Positions 1 to 7,245 of a stretch of 64,000 nt of DNA are shown piece after piece (positions within the stretch are counted from its first letter, which is position 1; every line of letters begins with the position of its first letter). The stretch is from Sulfitobacter noctilucae. Lineage in GTDB: Bacteria; Pseudomonadota; Alphaproteobacteria; Rhodobacterales; Rhodobacteraceae. The position numbers and the translations under genes were made by a program. The notes below the pieces were generated by a model, which saw nothing but the letters and a program-made list of their open reading frames with translations, made no database searches and was not told the origin of the DNA. The stretch covers positions 21,273-85,272 of the forward strand of contig NZ_JASC01000007.1 in assembly GCF_000622365.1 (NCBI RefSeq), given 5' to 3'.

Positions 1-32
1 TCTGGCAGAAGCGGATGGGTCAAACGCTTCAC

Positions 33-311
33 TGGCTTATCACCCACCGTTGTCATGTTGCTGGCCTATCACACACCGATTCGCATCCTTACTGGCTTAT
101 CACACACTAGTGGCTTATTACCCACCACGTCAATCCATTGGCTTATTACCCACCTATTTGCTAATTTTTGCTGGCTTATCGCACACCGAACATAGAGCCA
201 AATCTAGAAACTCAATGAATTCATGCCATTGACTTGTGACACACCGAACGATGGCTTGTGACACACCGAACGATGGCTTATTGCACACCTCTCGATGGCT
301 TATTACCCACC
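33..311 (+). repeat. Iteron array, probable plasmid replication origin
   Basis: Ten direct copies of a 16-bp unit close to TGGCTTATNRCMCACC start at 33, 62, 93, 111, 139, 172, 230, 252, 274 and 296. The last four are spaced exactly 22 bp apart, about two helical turns, as in Rep-bound iterons. The others are 18 to 33 bp apart, with one 58-bp gap. Variation is confined to a few positions (TTAT or TTGT; CACC or CACA). Iterons normally bind a replication initiator, but no such gene is seen in this window, so it may lie upstream of base 1. The initiator family is not inferred. Confidence 0.8.
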
Positions 312-470
312 GGCAGATTTGTAAGGCGTTGATATCATGAATTGAATCAGAGGTTTTTAGTCCGTAACCCCTTATTCTAACACATATATAACACCCTTGA
401 TGTGCAGAAGCACGTATCATCAGACCTGCCATTCAGAGGCAGTGAGGAGATTCTGCTAAGAATGGAATGC
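312..470. other. AT-rich flank of the iterons
   Basis: The stretch after the last iteron is markedly AT-rich for this replicon, especially about 345-400, where a run of A/T includes acatatataaca. A low-melting segment beside iterons is the usual place for origin unwinding. No gene is convincing here: the open frames crossing it on both strands are made from the repeats. The origin role is inferred. Confidence 0.45.
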
Positions 471-539
471 GCAGTTTGGACCGGGTTCGACCAAATCAGT
501 GGATGAACTTCATCAGAGTAATCTCGATCTTTATCTGCA

Positions 540-606
540 TATTTCATCTTGCCCTAAATATCCTCGGGGGAGGCGCGGAGCGCCGGGGGCAGACAGCCCC
601 TACCGA
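540..606. repeat. GC-rich hairpin 3' element, copy 1
   Basis: The sequence begins atttcatcttgcc, continues to aaatatcctcgggggag, then has GGCGC-type and GGGGGC/GCCCC hairpin arms. A near-identical copy lies at 11994-12060. Both follow a coding or regulatory block and probably act as a transcript end or 3' stabiliser. I recall similar elements after genes in Rhodobacteraceae, which was not verified. Confidence 0.55.
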
Positions 607-645
607 CAAGCGAGAGAAGGGCCGCCTTGCGGCGACCCGATCTGC

Positions 646-846
646 TTATTCGGTCACGTCGCCTTTGCTTGGCTGAAAGGCAACCAGCTCGGTGACACCA
701 ACTGGAAAATCGAGCTTGATCGTGAGGAAAGTTTCGCCGGTATCCCGTTTGGTGTTCTCGAATACAGCGCCAACGCGGCGGTATGTTGTCTTCTCGGTGC
801 CGTTGTCGTCATACTTTACAGGAACGGTGAGCGTGTAATGTGTCAT
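646..846 (-). CDS. Small conserved-looking plasmid protein, function unknown
   Basis: A 66-aa protein starting MTHYTLTVPV, rich in beta-strand-type residues, with no signal peptide or membrane segment. The ATG at 846 is preceded by AAGGAG at good spacing, so the longer open frame extending upstream is rejected. It ends within 40 bp of the hairpin element at 540-606, which probably terminates it. Charged residues are spread evenly and there are no cysteines. I do not recognise a family. Small genes of this kind are typical of the accessory block of Rhodobacterales plasmids. Confidence 0.6.
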   Translation of the reverse strand: MTHYTLTVPVKYDDNGTEKTTYRRVGAVFENTKRDTGETFLTIKLDFPVGVTELVAFQPSKGDVTE

Positions 847-1454
847 TGGGTTTCTCCTTGTTTCGATGAAGGTGAACAAACGCATTGGATGAGGGTGCGG
901 CGCAGACTGAAAATCGGAGGCTCCCTTGGGAAACCGTTTTTCTGCTTGCCGTGGCCACGCCACGGTTACGCCAAACCCGCGATGCGTCACCTCCATCTTT
1001 CCAGAAACCAGGAGAGCAAAACCCAAGGCTCTTATACGCCGGTCTCTGCCTAAGTTTGGCATCGGCCAGTAACAGACATCGGTGATCCCGCTTGAAGCGC
1101 GGGATCGATGGCCAAACGGACGCCGTGCCCTCCGCTTCGCTCTAGGCACGTCGACATTTTTTCCAATGGTGTTGTCCGCCCAACAGACCTGGCCTGGCCG
1201 GTCAATCGGCAAGCGCCCGGCTAAAGCCAGTCGTCGCGTGGCAGGGCCGTGTCCTCGGCTCACGCCTGCGGGCCGCACCACCCCTGCCCCACGACCGTTG
1301 ACAGTCCATTCCAGGCCCGTGGGTCGGGCTTACGCCCTCACCACTCTGTTTCCGTCCGAAATATGCATTTCGGCCAGAACCAAAGAGCCGAGGCGCAGCC
1401 CATCGGCGGAAAGAGGTCACAAGACCCGACCGCATCACCACAAGGAGGCCAAGG
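847..1454. other. Long non-coding leader region between divergent genes
   Basis: About 600 bp with no convincing gene. It contains several GC-rich hairpins, for example gatcccgcttgaagcgcgggatc near 1083-1105 and CCGAAAT-atgc-ATTTCGG near 1357-1374. It ends in a strong SD (caaggagg) for the DUF3768 gene. The open frames here have compositions unlike proteins. Comparable long leaders precede the genes at 7761, 10162, 12662 and 14438. Confidence 0.5.
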
Positions 1455-1814
1455 ATGGCTGACACGGTTGAAGACCGGACGCGAGATTGCGCCCGTATTG
1501 CAGAACAGAATGATGCCTTCCGAAAGGAACAGATTGGCGGCGGACAAGGGAAATGGGTCTGGACCCAAGCCGTTGACGCCGAGGGGATGGACTTTGTCCT
1601 GACCTGCATTGCCGCCGTCGCGGCATATGATGATTTCACCGAAGATAACGACCCGTTCGGAACCCACGAAATGGGGTTCATGGACGTGTCCGGCAAAAAG
1701 GTCTGGTGGAAGATCGACCTTTTCGACCGCGCTTATCATGGCGGTTCACCAAATCCCACGTCGCTCGCAGATACGCGCCGCGTTCTGACGATCCTTTTTC
1801 CGAGTGACTACTGA
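1455..1814 (+). CDS. DUF3768 family protein
   Basis: A 119-aa protein recognised as DUF3768 from its order of motifs: an N-terminal R-I-A-x-x-N-D-x-F-R helix, a central FTEDNDPFGTHEMG segment, then VWWKIDLFDR and the C-terminal TRRVLTILFPSDY. The family is common on alphaproteobacterial plasmids, and its biochemical role is unknown. Residues suggest a soluble cytoplasmic alpha/beta protein. The start follows AAGGAGG with 7-9 bp spacing. It is the first gene of the plus-strand accessory block that continues to 5207. Confidence 0.85.
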   Translation: MADTVEDRTRDCARIAEQNDAFRKEQIGGGQGKWVWTQAVDAEGMDFVLTCIAAVAAYDDFTEDNDPFGTHEMGFMDVSGKKVWWKIDLFDRAYHGGSPNPTSLADTRRVLTILFPSDY

Positions 1815-1878
1815 AATTGGCCACCCCGCAGGAGGGGTGCGCCAAAGGCGCTGCCTGCGTCGGAACGGAGGTGAACAC

Positions 1879-1989
1879 ATGACCAGAGCAGTTATCGAGC
1901 AGCGCAAACGCGAAGCAATCGCGCTTGTGAGAAAGGGAGGTCTCTCCGCAAAGATCGGCCTCGCCTTTCTGAAACAACACGCCGCCTAA
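1879..1989 (+). CDS. 36-residue basic peptide
   Basis: A 36-aa open frame beginning MTRAVIEQRKREAIALVRKG, preceded by a near-perfect SD (ggaggtgaacac) 5-8 bp before the ATG. It looks like one amphipathic basic helix followed by GLSAKIGLAFLKQ. It sits between DUF3768 and the ParB-like gene. Its last codons fall inside a 35-bp tandem duplication (1956-2036), but the stop is in the first copy, so the duplication does not alter the peptide. Function unknown. The strong SD is the main evidence that it is translated. Confidence 0.5.
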   Translation: MTRAVIEQRKREAIALVRKGGLSAKIGLAFLKQHAA

Positions 1990-2036
1990 GCGGCCTCGCC
2001 TTTCTGAAACAACACGCCGCCTAAGCGGCCTCGCCT
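1956..2036 (+). repeat. 35-bp tandem duplication
   Basis: A 35-bp unit beginning cggcctcgcctttctgaaac occurs at 1956-1990 and 1991-2025, followed by an 11-bp partial third copy to 2036. The unit contains a GGCGTGTT/AACACGCC-type palindromic part and the stop codon of the 36-aa gene. It reads as a recent slippage or unequal-crossover duplication in the leader of the ParB-like gene. Confidence 0.85.
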
Positions 2037-2097
2037 CACCCCAGCAGGGGTAGGGCATCCTTATCAAAATCAACGCCACAACACAAGGAATGTCCCA

Positions 2098-3948
2098 ATG
2101 ACCAAGCAATCCAAAATCACCGCAACAGAGGCCCGCTTTCCGCTGGAAAAGCTAACCCTCTCACCCATGAACCCACGCCAAGACGTGCCGGAACATGACG
2201 TTATTGAACTCGGAGAGAGCATTTGGGCCGCTGGTCTTATCCAGTCCATTGCAGGGCTGTCAGGCAAGAAAGATACCGCAGAGATTGTCGCGGGCGGACG
2301 CCGTTTGCGCGCCCTGAATTATCTGGCCGAGCGACACCCAGACTTGGCGACCAAGCGCCCCGAACTGGCAAACCCGATGGTGATGTTGGCCCCTGATGCG
2401 GAAACCGCCGAGGCATGGGCCAACATGGAGAACGTGGCCCGCCGCGATCTACACCCCGCCGAGGAAATCCGCGCCTATGGTAAAATGGAAGCCAAAGGCG
2501 GCACCGTTGGGACCATTGCTCGCGCCTTCGCAGTGAACGAAAAGCACGTCTACCGCCGCCTTGCATTGGCACACCTGCCCGATGCGGTGCTGGACGCACT
2601 TGCCGCGAACGAAATCAGCCTGTCCAACGCAGCCGCCTTCACGGTCAGCAATGACGAGAAGATGGCCCTTGAGGTCTTGGAGACGGTGCGGGGCGAAGGC
2701 TACAGCGATCATCAGATCAAACAGATGATCAAACCTGACAGTGTGCGCGGGTCTGACCGACGTGTGATCTACGTGACCGAGGCGGGCTATGACGAGGCCG
2801 GTGGCCGCAAGACCGCTGATCTTTTCAAGGAACAGACCTTCTTTGACGATGTGGCGTTGCTGGACGAACTGTTTGACGCGAAGCTGTCCGAGGCCGTTGA
2901 GACGTTGCAAACCGAGGGCTGGAAATGGATTGAAGCGATCCATGACAGCTACCTTTGCCACTATAACATGGGGCTTGAGAAGTTTGGCCGGGTCTATGCC
3001 GAAGGCGGCGATTTGGCCGAAGAAGAAGGCGAACGCTACGACGAATTGGCAGCCCTCGCCAATGGTGGCGTGCTGGACGCCGCAGGCGAAGCCGAACTGG
3101 CGGTGTTGCAAACGATCATCGACGGGGAATACACCGACGAGCAACGCGCTTATGCGGGCCTCTATGTCTATGTGGACGGCAACGGGGTCCAGTCAGTTAG
3201 CGGTGCACTGGTAAAGCCAGAGGACAAGAAGGCCGCGATTGAGGCTGGTGTCCTGCGCAAGTCGATGCATGGCAGCAGCGGCAGCGATGGTCCGAAATCG
3301 CCTATCTCGCAAAAGCTGCGCGACGACTTGAACCGCGTGACCAAAGGGGCGCAACAGCACGCGGCCCTGCGCGATCCTGACCTTTTGATCGACCTTCTGG
3401 CCTATCAGTTGAGCCATCACCTGTTCTGGAATGATCCGTTCGGGATCACGACCACCGAAGTGCCGAATTGGCCCTCTACAGAGGCCGAAGGCTACGCGCT
3501 GGACGAGCGACTGACTACAAACCCGCCCCGTAATATGATGGATTCCAAAGACATTGCCGCATCCTTCCGTGCGTTTCGCAAGAAAGGTGTAGAGCATGTT
3601 CGCGGCGAATTGGTGCGGTTCCTTGCCGCCCAATTCAGGGGCGGCGACGAGAAGCTGCAAGCGCTTGTGGCAAAGTCTACGAAGCCCAACACCCGCGAAG
3701 TCTGGACCCCGACAGCGGCGAACTTTTTCAGCCGTGTGGGCGGTCCCTACATGGTCGAGATTTGGCGCGATCTTCTAGAACTGGCGGAAGATCACCCAAC
3801 CGTCACCACCTTTGCGAAGCTGAAAAAGGGCGAGAAGGCCGCGAAGCTGGAAGCCTTGTTCACGCATTCCGACCTGCGCAGTGCTCTTGGTGTCACCGAG
3901 GCGCAGGCCGCACGGATCGACGCTTGGTTGCCCGAAGGCATGGAGTGA
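2098..3948 (+). CDS. Large ParB/Spo0J-like DNA-binding protein
   Basis: A 616-aa protein. Residues about 15-110 form a ParB-type N-terminal domain: PLEKLTLSPMNPRQ, an ESIWAAGLIQSI box and EIVAGGRRLRAL. A central helix-turn-helix follows at about 130-180 (GTIARAFAVNEKHVYRRLALAHLP). The remaining ~400 residues are acidic and carry no motif I recognise. Such long ParB-like proteins are common as accessory genes on alphaproteobacterial plasmids and are distinct from the partition ParB of a parAB operon. No ParA gene is adjacent, and the ParA in this window is 12 kb away. The ATG follows aagga with about 9-bp spacing. Likely a DNA-binding regulator or nuclease-like ParB homologue. Confidence 0.85.
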   Translation: MTKQSKITATEARFPLEKLTLSPMNPRQDVPEHDVIELGESIWAAGLIQSIAGLSGKKDTAEIVAGGRRLRALNYLAERHPDLATKRPELANPMVMLAPDAETAEAWANMENVARRDLHPAEEIRAYGKMEAKGGTVGTIARAFAVNEKHVYRRLALAHLPDAVLDALAANEISLSNAAAFTVSNDEKMALEVLETVRGEGYSDHQIKQMIKPDSVRGSDRRVIYVTEAGYDEAGGRKTADLFKEQTFFDDVALLDELFDAKLSEAVETLQTEGWKWIEAIHDSYLCHYNMGLEKFGRVYAEGGDLAEEEGERYDELAALANGGVLDAAGEAELAVLQTIIDGEYTDEQRAYAGLYVYVDGNGVQSVSGALVKPEDKKAAIEAGVLRKSMHGSSGSDGPKSPISQKLRDDLNRVTKGAQQHAALRDPDLLIDLLAYQLSHHLFWNDPFGITTTEVPNWPSTEAEGYALDERLTTNPPRNMMDSKDIAASFRAFRKKGVEHVRGELVRFLAAQFRGGDEKLQALVAKSTKPNTREVWTPTAANFFSRVGGPYMVEIWRDLLELAEDHPTVTTFAKLKKGEKAAKLEALFTHSDLRSALGVTEAQAARIDAWLPEGME

Positions 3949-4001
3949 GAGCGGCGGCAGGGCGTTCGCGCCCTGCCCCTTTCCTGACAGGAGAAAGACC
4001 G

Positions 4002-4295
4002 ATGGCGTTCGAGAACGATACCAATACCGGCAGAGTTGCGAAAATGGTCGAGAGCTTTGCCCTGATCCAGAAATCGGCCAAGTCCAATCGAGAGGACGCA
4101 GACTCCTTGGGGGTTATGATGCGCCCGCTGATTGCAGCGCTGACAAAAGCAGGGGTGATGGGTGCGCCCGTCGATGCCCCAAAGGGGCAGGACGCGCCCA
4201 CACTTGCCCTTACAGCAGGCCAGCGGGCCGCGCTGCACCTTGCCGACCGCGCGTCCTTGGCGCGACCTCACCGCCGCCCTGTTGGGACGGCTTGA
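4002..4295 (+). CDS. Small helical plasmid protein, probably frameshifted at its C-terminus
   Basis: A 97-aa frame starting MAFENDTNTGRVAKMVESFAL after a good SD (caggagaaagacc). It is alpha-helical and lacks cysteines. The last ~15 residues (RPHRRPVGTA) look unnatural, while the +1 frame from about 4255 reads WRDLTAALLGRLEAHEARLA and continues to a TGA at 4351-4353, one base before the ATG of the next gene. The intact ancestral gene was therefore probably 4002-4353 (about 117 aa), with one extra base near 4250-4258. Function unknown. Confidence 0.55.
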   Translation: MAFENDTNTGRVAKMVESFALIQKSAKSNREDADSLGVMMRPLIAALTKAGVMGAPVDAPKGQDAPTLALTAGQRAALHLADRASLARPHRRPVGTA

Positions 4296-4354
4296 GGCCC
4301 ACGAGGCGCGCCTTGCCGAAGGCTGCGCGGCTTCCGATGACGGGAGCCGGTGAG

Positions 4355-4987
4355 ATGCGGTTCAAGAAGACGCCCACATTCGAGTTTACCGATACACCGC
4401 GTAAACGGGCGGCACTCCGGCGCAAGCAGCGGCGGGAGCGCGATGCCCTGCCGCTCTTTGCCGAGCAGATCGCGGCGGAACAGCCGAGCGGGGACGAGGA
4501 AATGTCACTTCGTGCCGAGTTGTCAGACGCACAGGAAATCCGGTGGCGTTCAGATCGCGCCGCAGAGTGGCGCAAAGCCCGCCGAATGATTGACTGTCTG
4601 CCCGCCGAGGAACGCCTTGCGATCCGGCGCGTCTGGGACTGCGCCCCATACCCCGCCGACCCAAGCCGCCTCTTGAGCGTGTTGCACAGCTGCAGCCTTG
4701 GCAAGGTCGACCTGAGACGCCCGCCTTTTCCGCTTTCCGAGACAGATGCAGGCGGAGCGAGGATTGCCAACCTGTTTGCCACACCTGACCTGTTTGTCAC
4801 CGTCCTGAAGGCCCGTGACATCGCTGAAGACCCTGACAGTTACCCGCTGGCCGAACGACATGCGGCCTATCACCACCTGCAAGCAGCTGCATCAAAGAAC
4901 AAAGACCGCAACCGGGCCATGGCCGACCGCGTGTTGGCGTCCGACCTGTTCTTGCGGCTTGGTGAATTGGAGGACGTTCATGCCTGA
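4355..4987 (+). CDS. Uncharacterised 210-aa plasmid protein
   Basis: Starts MRFKKTPTFEFTDTPRKRAAL. It has a basic, arginine-rich N-terminus, then a helical central part with many R, A, E and L residues, and a C-terminal helix-rich region (YPLAERHAAYHHLQAAASKNKDRN region). No membrane segment, signal or catalytic motif was seen. The start is one base after the stop of the restored upstream frame, and its own stop overlaps the start of the next gene by 8 bp. The three genes from 4002 to 5207 therefore form one translationally coupled unit. I do not recognise a family. Confidence 0.7.
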   Translation: MRFKKTPTFEFTDTPRKRAALRRKQRRERDALPLFAEQIAAEQPSGDEEMSLRAELSDAQEIRWRSDRAAEWRKARRMIDCLPAEERLAIRRVWDCAPYPADPSRLLSVLHSCSLGKVDLRRPPFPLSETDAGGARIANLFATPDLFVTVLKARDIAEDPDSYPLAERHAAYHHLQAAASKNKDRNRAMADRVLASDLFLRLGELEDVHA

Positions 4988-5207
4988 CCGTACATCCCGC
5001 AAACATTCAGTCCCAAACGCTCGCCGCCAGGACCAAGCCGGTGCGCGGGAGGGAATTCGAAAGATCGAGGGAAAAGCCGTCGCGCGCATTCTCGATGCCA
5101 AAACACGCGCCGTCGTTGGCCATCTCTATGAATGGAACACAGGGCAAATCGAACCGAAGTGGAAGGACGATATCGAGCGTGAGGACGTGATTTACGACTA
5201 TGCCTGA
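4980..5207 (+). CDS. LYEWNTG-motif small protein, paralogue 1
   Basis: A 75-aa basic protein. The conserved core (about residues 28-75) reads KIEGKAVARILDAKTR, then VGHLYEWNTG, PKWKDDI and a DVIYDY tail. Two related genes are in the window: 14277-14438 (almost identical core) and 53642-53893 (diverged). The alternating V-x-R-I-x-D and V-G-x-L-Y-x-W pattern suggests a small beta-sheet fold with exposed aromatics, perhaps nucleic-acid binding. That is inference. The ATG overlaps the previous stop by 8 bp. A terminator with a TTCG loop follows at 5268-5295. Confidence 0.75.
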   Translation: MPDRTSRKHSVPNARRQDQAGAREGIRKIEGKAVARILDAKTRAVVGHLYEWNTGQIEPKWKDDIEREDVIYDYA

Positions 5208-5267
5208 CTTCATCGACCATGCACCCACAGACTGACAGTTTCGTATCCTTGTGGTGAGGATCAACTT

Positions 5268-5295
5268 GGCCCCGCTTCGGCGGGGTCCTTTTTTG
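5268..5295 (+). terminator. Rho-independent terminator
   Basis: Stem CCCCGC, loop TTCG, stem GCGGGG at 5270-5285, followed by tcc and six T residues. It closes the plus-strand unit that ends with the LYEWNTG gene at 5207. Confidence 0.9.
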
Positions 5296-5393
5296 GTTCA
5301 AGCTTGCTATGATGCTGCAAGCGCTCCACACACCCCCGAAAGGGCGGCTCCCAGCCCTGACCTACCAGAGTGCTGTGGCCAGTCGAACGTCCG

Positions 5394-5618
5394 CTAAGCG
5401 CAGCAGGACTTGCCGTCTTGGATTGGTGGACACGGAACTGTTGCGTAAGAACAGTAGACGCAGCAATCCCCCTTAAGTGGCTTCAAGACGGTCTGACATG
5501 ACTTGCATTCATAGAACCACTGGCACGCATCTGTCGACATCGTCTCGGTTTCGATGTGCCCGCAAGATGGACAAGTGAGCATAGACTCCAAGACTACTTT
5601 TGCTTCTTCTGTCGCCAT
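5394..5618 (-). CDS. GDCCVxC-domain protein of a mercury cassette
   Basis: A 74-aa protein with ten cysteines: CPSCG near residue 16, CQWFYECKSC at 32-41, then the signature GDCCVYCSYATVPCPP at 50-65 and a terminal SCCA. It belongs to the GDCCVxC family, whose members often accompany mer genes and sometimes contain selenocysteine. Here cysteine codons are used. It is probably a soluble metal-thiolate or zinc-ribbon-like protein, but its role is unproven. The ATG lies inside the 3' end of merF (25-bp overlap), implying coupling. An internal ATG at residue 13, preceded by ttggag, is an alternative start. Confidence 0.8.
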   Translation of the reverse strand: MATEEAKVVLESMLTCPSCGHIETETMSTDACQWFYECKSCQTVLKPLKGDCCVYCSYATVPCPPIQDGKSCCA

Positions 5619-5803
5619 ATCGCGTACCCCGTCAGTATAAGAAATCCCGCCAAAACCGGCAGCAAAACAGCATCGTTGTAAACGGCACCAAGTAAGCCTG
5701 TCAGGCCAAGTGCGGTCAGTACGATCGGCAAGAGCGGCGTGAAGCAACAGAGGATTGCCAAGATCGTGCCACCCACTCCGAGCGCCAATAATTTGTTCTT
5801 CAT
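5594..5803 (-). CDS. merF: MerF, mercuric ion uptake protein
   Basis: A 69-aa inner-membrane protein with two transmembrane helices (about residues 5-27 and 38-60). The vicinal cysteines lie in the first helix (ILCCFTPLLP, residues 18-19), the hallmark of MerF, and the C-terminus is positively charged (WRQKKQK). In mer systems it moves Hg(II) from periplasm to cytosol. A second cysteine pair, present in some MerF proteins, is missing. The ATG overlaps the merT stop (ATGA). It is transcribed from the merR-controlled promoter at 6193-6223. Confidence 0.85.
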   Translation of the reverse strand: MKNKLLALGVGGTILAILCCFTPLLPIVLTALGLTGLLGAVYNDAVLLPVLAGFLILTGYAIWRQKKQK

Positions 5804-6186
5804 CGGGTCGATCTCCACAAATCCCACATGAAACTCTGTGCTGACGCCTCCCAGAGCGGCGAAGATAGCGCGATCAAAAAGGCGATGGTTGCCAGTGAGG
5901 TCCAGACAATTGCGGACCGCCGACGCGCTGCACATGGCCTGCGGCAAAGCACCTGATACCAAGCCCAAACAAGCGCAATCGCTAGACCGACAAGGATGAA
6001 CCCTCGGTACGCGATGAATGGCCCCAGCATGGTGAGCGATGCACCGCCGAGACCCAGAATCGAGAGACCGATAGGCAAAATACAGCATGACGCCGATAGC
6101 AGCGCCAAAAGTGATGCGAAGGGCATCACAAGTCGAGCAGCAACGCCGGATTTTGCCACCGGATGTTGATTTGCATTCATGTCCAT
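5800..6186 (-). CDS. merT: MerT-like mercuric transport protein
   Basis: A 128-aa protein with three predicted membrane helices. The first contains the vicinal pair SCCILP near residues 33-34. The cytosolic loop holds two spaced cysteines (CRRPC, about 81-85), as in MerT, where they pass Hg(II) onward to MerA. It is the first gene after the divergent mer promoter and overlaps merF by 4 bp. No MerP-like periplasmic protein and no MerA reductase were found nearby or elsewhere in the window. The assignment rests on topology and cysteine positions. Confidence 0.82.
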   Translation of the reverse strand: MDMNANQHPVAKSGVAARLVMPFASLLALLSASCCILPIGLSILGLGGASLTMLGPFIAYRGFILVGLAIALVWAWYQVLCRRPCAARRRSAIVWTSLATIAFLIALSSPLWEASAQSFMWDLWRSTR

Positions 6187-6192
6187 TATGCC

Positions 6193-6223
6193 TTTCTAGT
6201 TCCTGTAGCCACTACAGGAGCAA
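6193..6223 (-). promoter_or_regulatory. MerR-type promoter/operator for merT-merF
   Basis: On the minus strand, -35 TTGCTC (6218-6223) and -10 TAGAAA (6193-6198) are separated by 19 bp. The spacer contains the dyad TCCTGTAG-cca-CTACAGGA (6201-6219, as read on plus). A 19-bp spacer with a central dyad is the diagnostic layout of promoters activated by DNA distortion by MerR proteins. merR starts at 6229 on the other strand. Confidence 0.88.
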
Positions 6224-6228
6224 GCAAA

Positions 6229-6639
6229 ATGTTCACAATCGGCAAGGCGTCGGAACAAAGCGGCGTGAACATCGAAACGATCCGGTACTATGAGCGTGAG
6301 GGGATTGTTTCGAAGCCTGGTCGCTCAGCAGGTGGACGTCGGCTCTACTCGTCCGATGAAATTGCCAAACTCAGGTTCGTGCGGCGGTGTCGCGATCTGG
6401 GCTTCCCGATCTCGATCATACAGACCTTTTTGTCGCTCACTACGCATAGTGACCGATCCTGTGGTGAGGTGAAAGTCATGGCCGAGAACCATTTGGTTGA
6501 GATAAACGCCAAGATTGAGAACTTAGTGCGCCTCCGAGAAGCGCTTTTGAGCCTTTCCAAGAACTGCGACGATGGCACTGCGGCCTGTCCCATGTTGGAC
6601 GCCTTGATGAAGGATGGCTTTGGCGACGACCTACGCTAG
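6229..6639 (+). CDS. merR: MerR, mercury-responsive regulator
   Basis: A 136-aa protein with an N-terminal winged helix (TIGKASEQSGVNIETIRYYEREG), a dimerisation helix, and metal-site cysteines C78 (DRSCGE), C113 and C120 (NCDDGTAACP). The 35-residue spacing from first to second cysteine matches MerR. The last pair is 7 apart instead of the 9 of Tn501 MerR and resembles CadR, so Cd or Pb sensing cannot be excluded from this protein alone. The divergent merT/merF genes favour Hg(II). The ATG follows caggagcaagcaaa, and the start lies at the edge of its own operator. Confidence 0.85.
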   Translation: MFTIGKASEQSGVNIETIRYYEREGIVSKPGRSAGGRRLYSSDEIAKLRFVRRCRDLGFPISIIQTFLSLTTHSDRSCGEVKVMAENHLVEINAKIENLVRLREALLSLSKNCDDGTAACPMLDALMKDGFGDDLR

Positions 6640-6741
6640 CAAGGCAGCCGGTAGTTTTGGATTCGCGAACTGTTACTTTGTTCCGCCTTGCGGACCTTGT
6701 CCAAACTGAATGTTAGCGGTTCGAGGCGTAGGCTTGTCCTG

Positions 6742-7245
6742 TTAGCACCATGATTGGCGATGTCCGCCGCTATACCTTCGGGCCAGCCCTTCCCGCACCA
6801 TGACATCGGCCACGTCCTGGCCATCTAGCATTAGCTGCGCCAGATCGCGTCCGTATTGGTCGCGGCGCGGCAGATAGGCCAGTCGTGCCGATGATGCCCG
6901 GGCCAGCAATTCGCGAAGCCGTTCTGTCGCCGCGTCTCCCCGCGCACGTTCTGCGTCGCATTGCGCACGGTAGGTTTCCGGTGTGTCGAAGCCAACGAGG
7001 CGGATGGTTTCACCAGCGAGGCGCACCGTGTCACCGTCTACCACCGTCAAGCGGTTTGGATTGACGCTTTGTACCGTGGTCGTTTGTACCCGCGCCGTCG
7101 CTTGTTTGGGCGTGTCAGGATCATAAAACCACAGCCCAAGAAGCACGAGCAGTAAGCAAGGAAACAACACCCCGCGTAGCATTCGCGGTCGATGCCTTTT
7201 CCATGGTCGGAACCGGTTAGATCGCATTCTGGGCCGTCTCAGCAT
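6742..7245 (-). CDS. Staphylococcal-nuclease-like (TNase) protein, membrane-anchored or secreted
   Basis: A 167-aa protein. A basic N-terminus (about 22 residues) and one hydrophobic helix (23-42) suggest an uncleaved signal anchor. The SNase core follows: VVDGDTVRL (about 68-76), RLVGFDTPET (82-91) with the catalytic-type Arg/Asp, and DQYGRDLAQLMLDGQDVADVMVREGLARRY (about 130-159). SNase proteins are Ca-dependent phosphodiesterases acting on DNA or RNA. Family members are frequent on conjugative plasmids (ParB/Nuc type). The AGGAGG is 14 bp from the ATG, so the internal ATG at residue 22 is possible. Confidence 0.82.
   Translation of the reverse strand: MLRRPRMRSNRFRPWKRHRPRMLRGVLFPCLLLVLLGLWFYDPDTPKQATARVQTTTVQSVNPNRLTVVDGDTVRLAGETIRLVGFDTPETYRAQCDAERARGDAATERLRELLARASSARLAYLPRRDQYGRDLAQLMLDGQDVADVMVREGLARRYSGGHRQSWC

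Noticed and set aside
33..311. CRISPR array
   Set aside because: Repeats are 16 bp, spacing is irregular or 22 bp, and there are no unique 30-40-bp spacers and no cas genes. The pattern fits iterons.
154..1053. Several 60-184-residue open frames across 154-1053 on both strands
   Set aside because: They cross iterons, hairpins or the 646-846 gene, lack SD sequences and have non-protein-like composition.
1082..1739. Open frames of 117-164 residues overlapping the DUF3768 gene and its leader
   Set aside because: Arg/Pro/Ser-rich shadows of GC-rich sequence. The DUF3768 frame is clearly the coding one.
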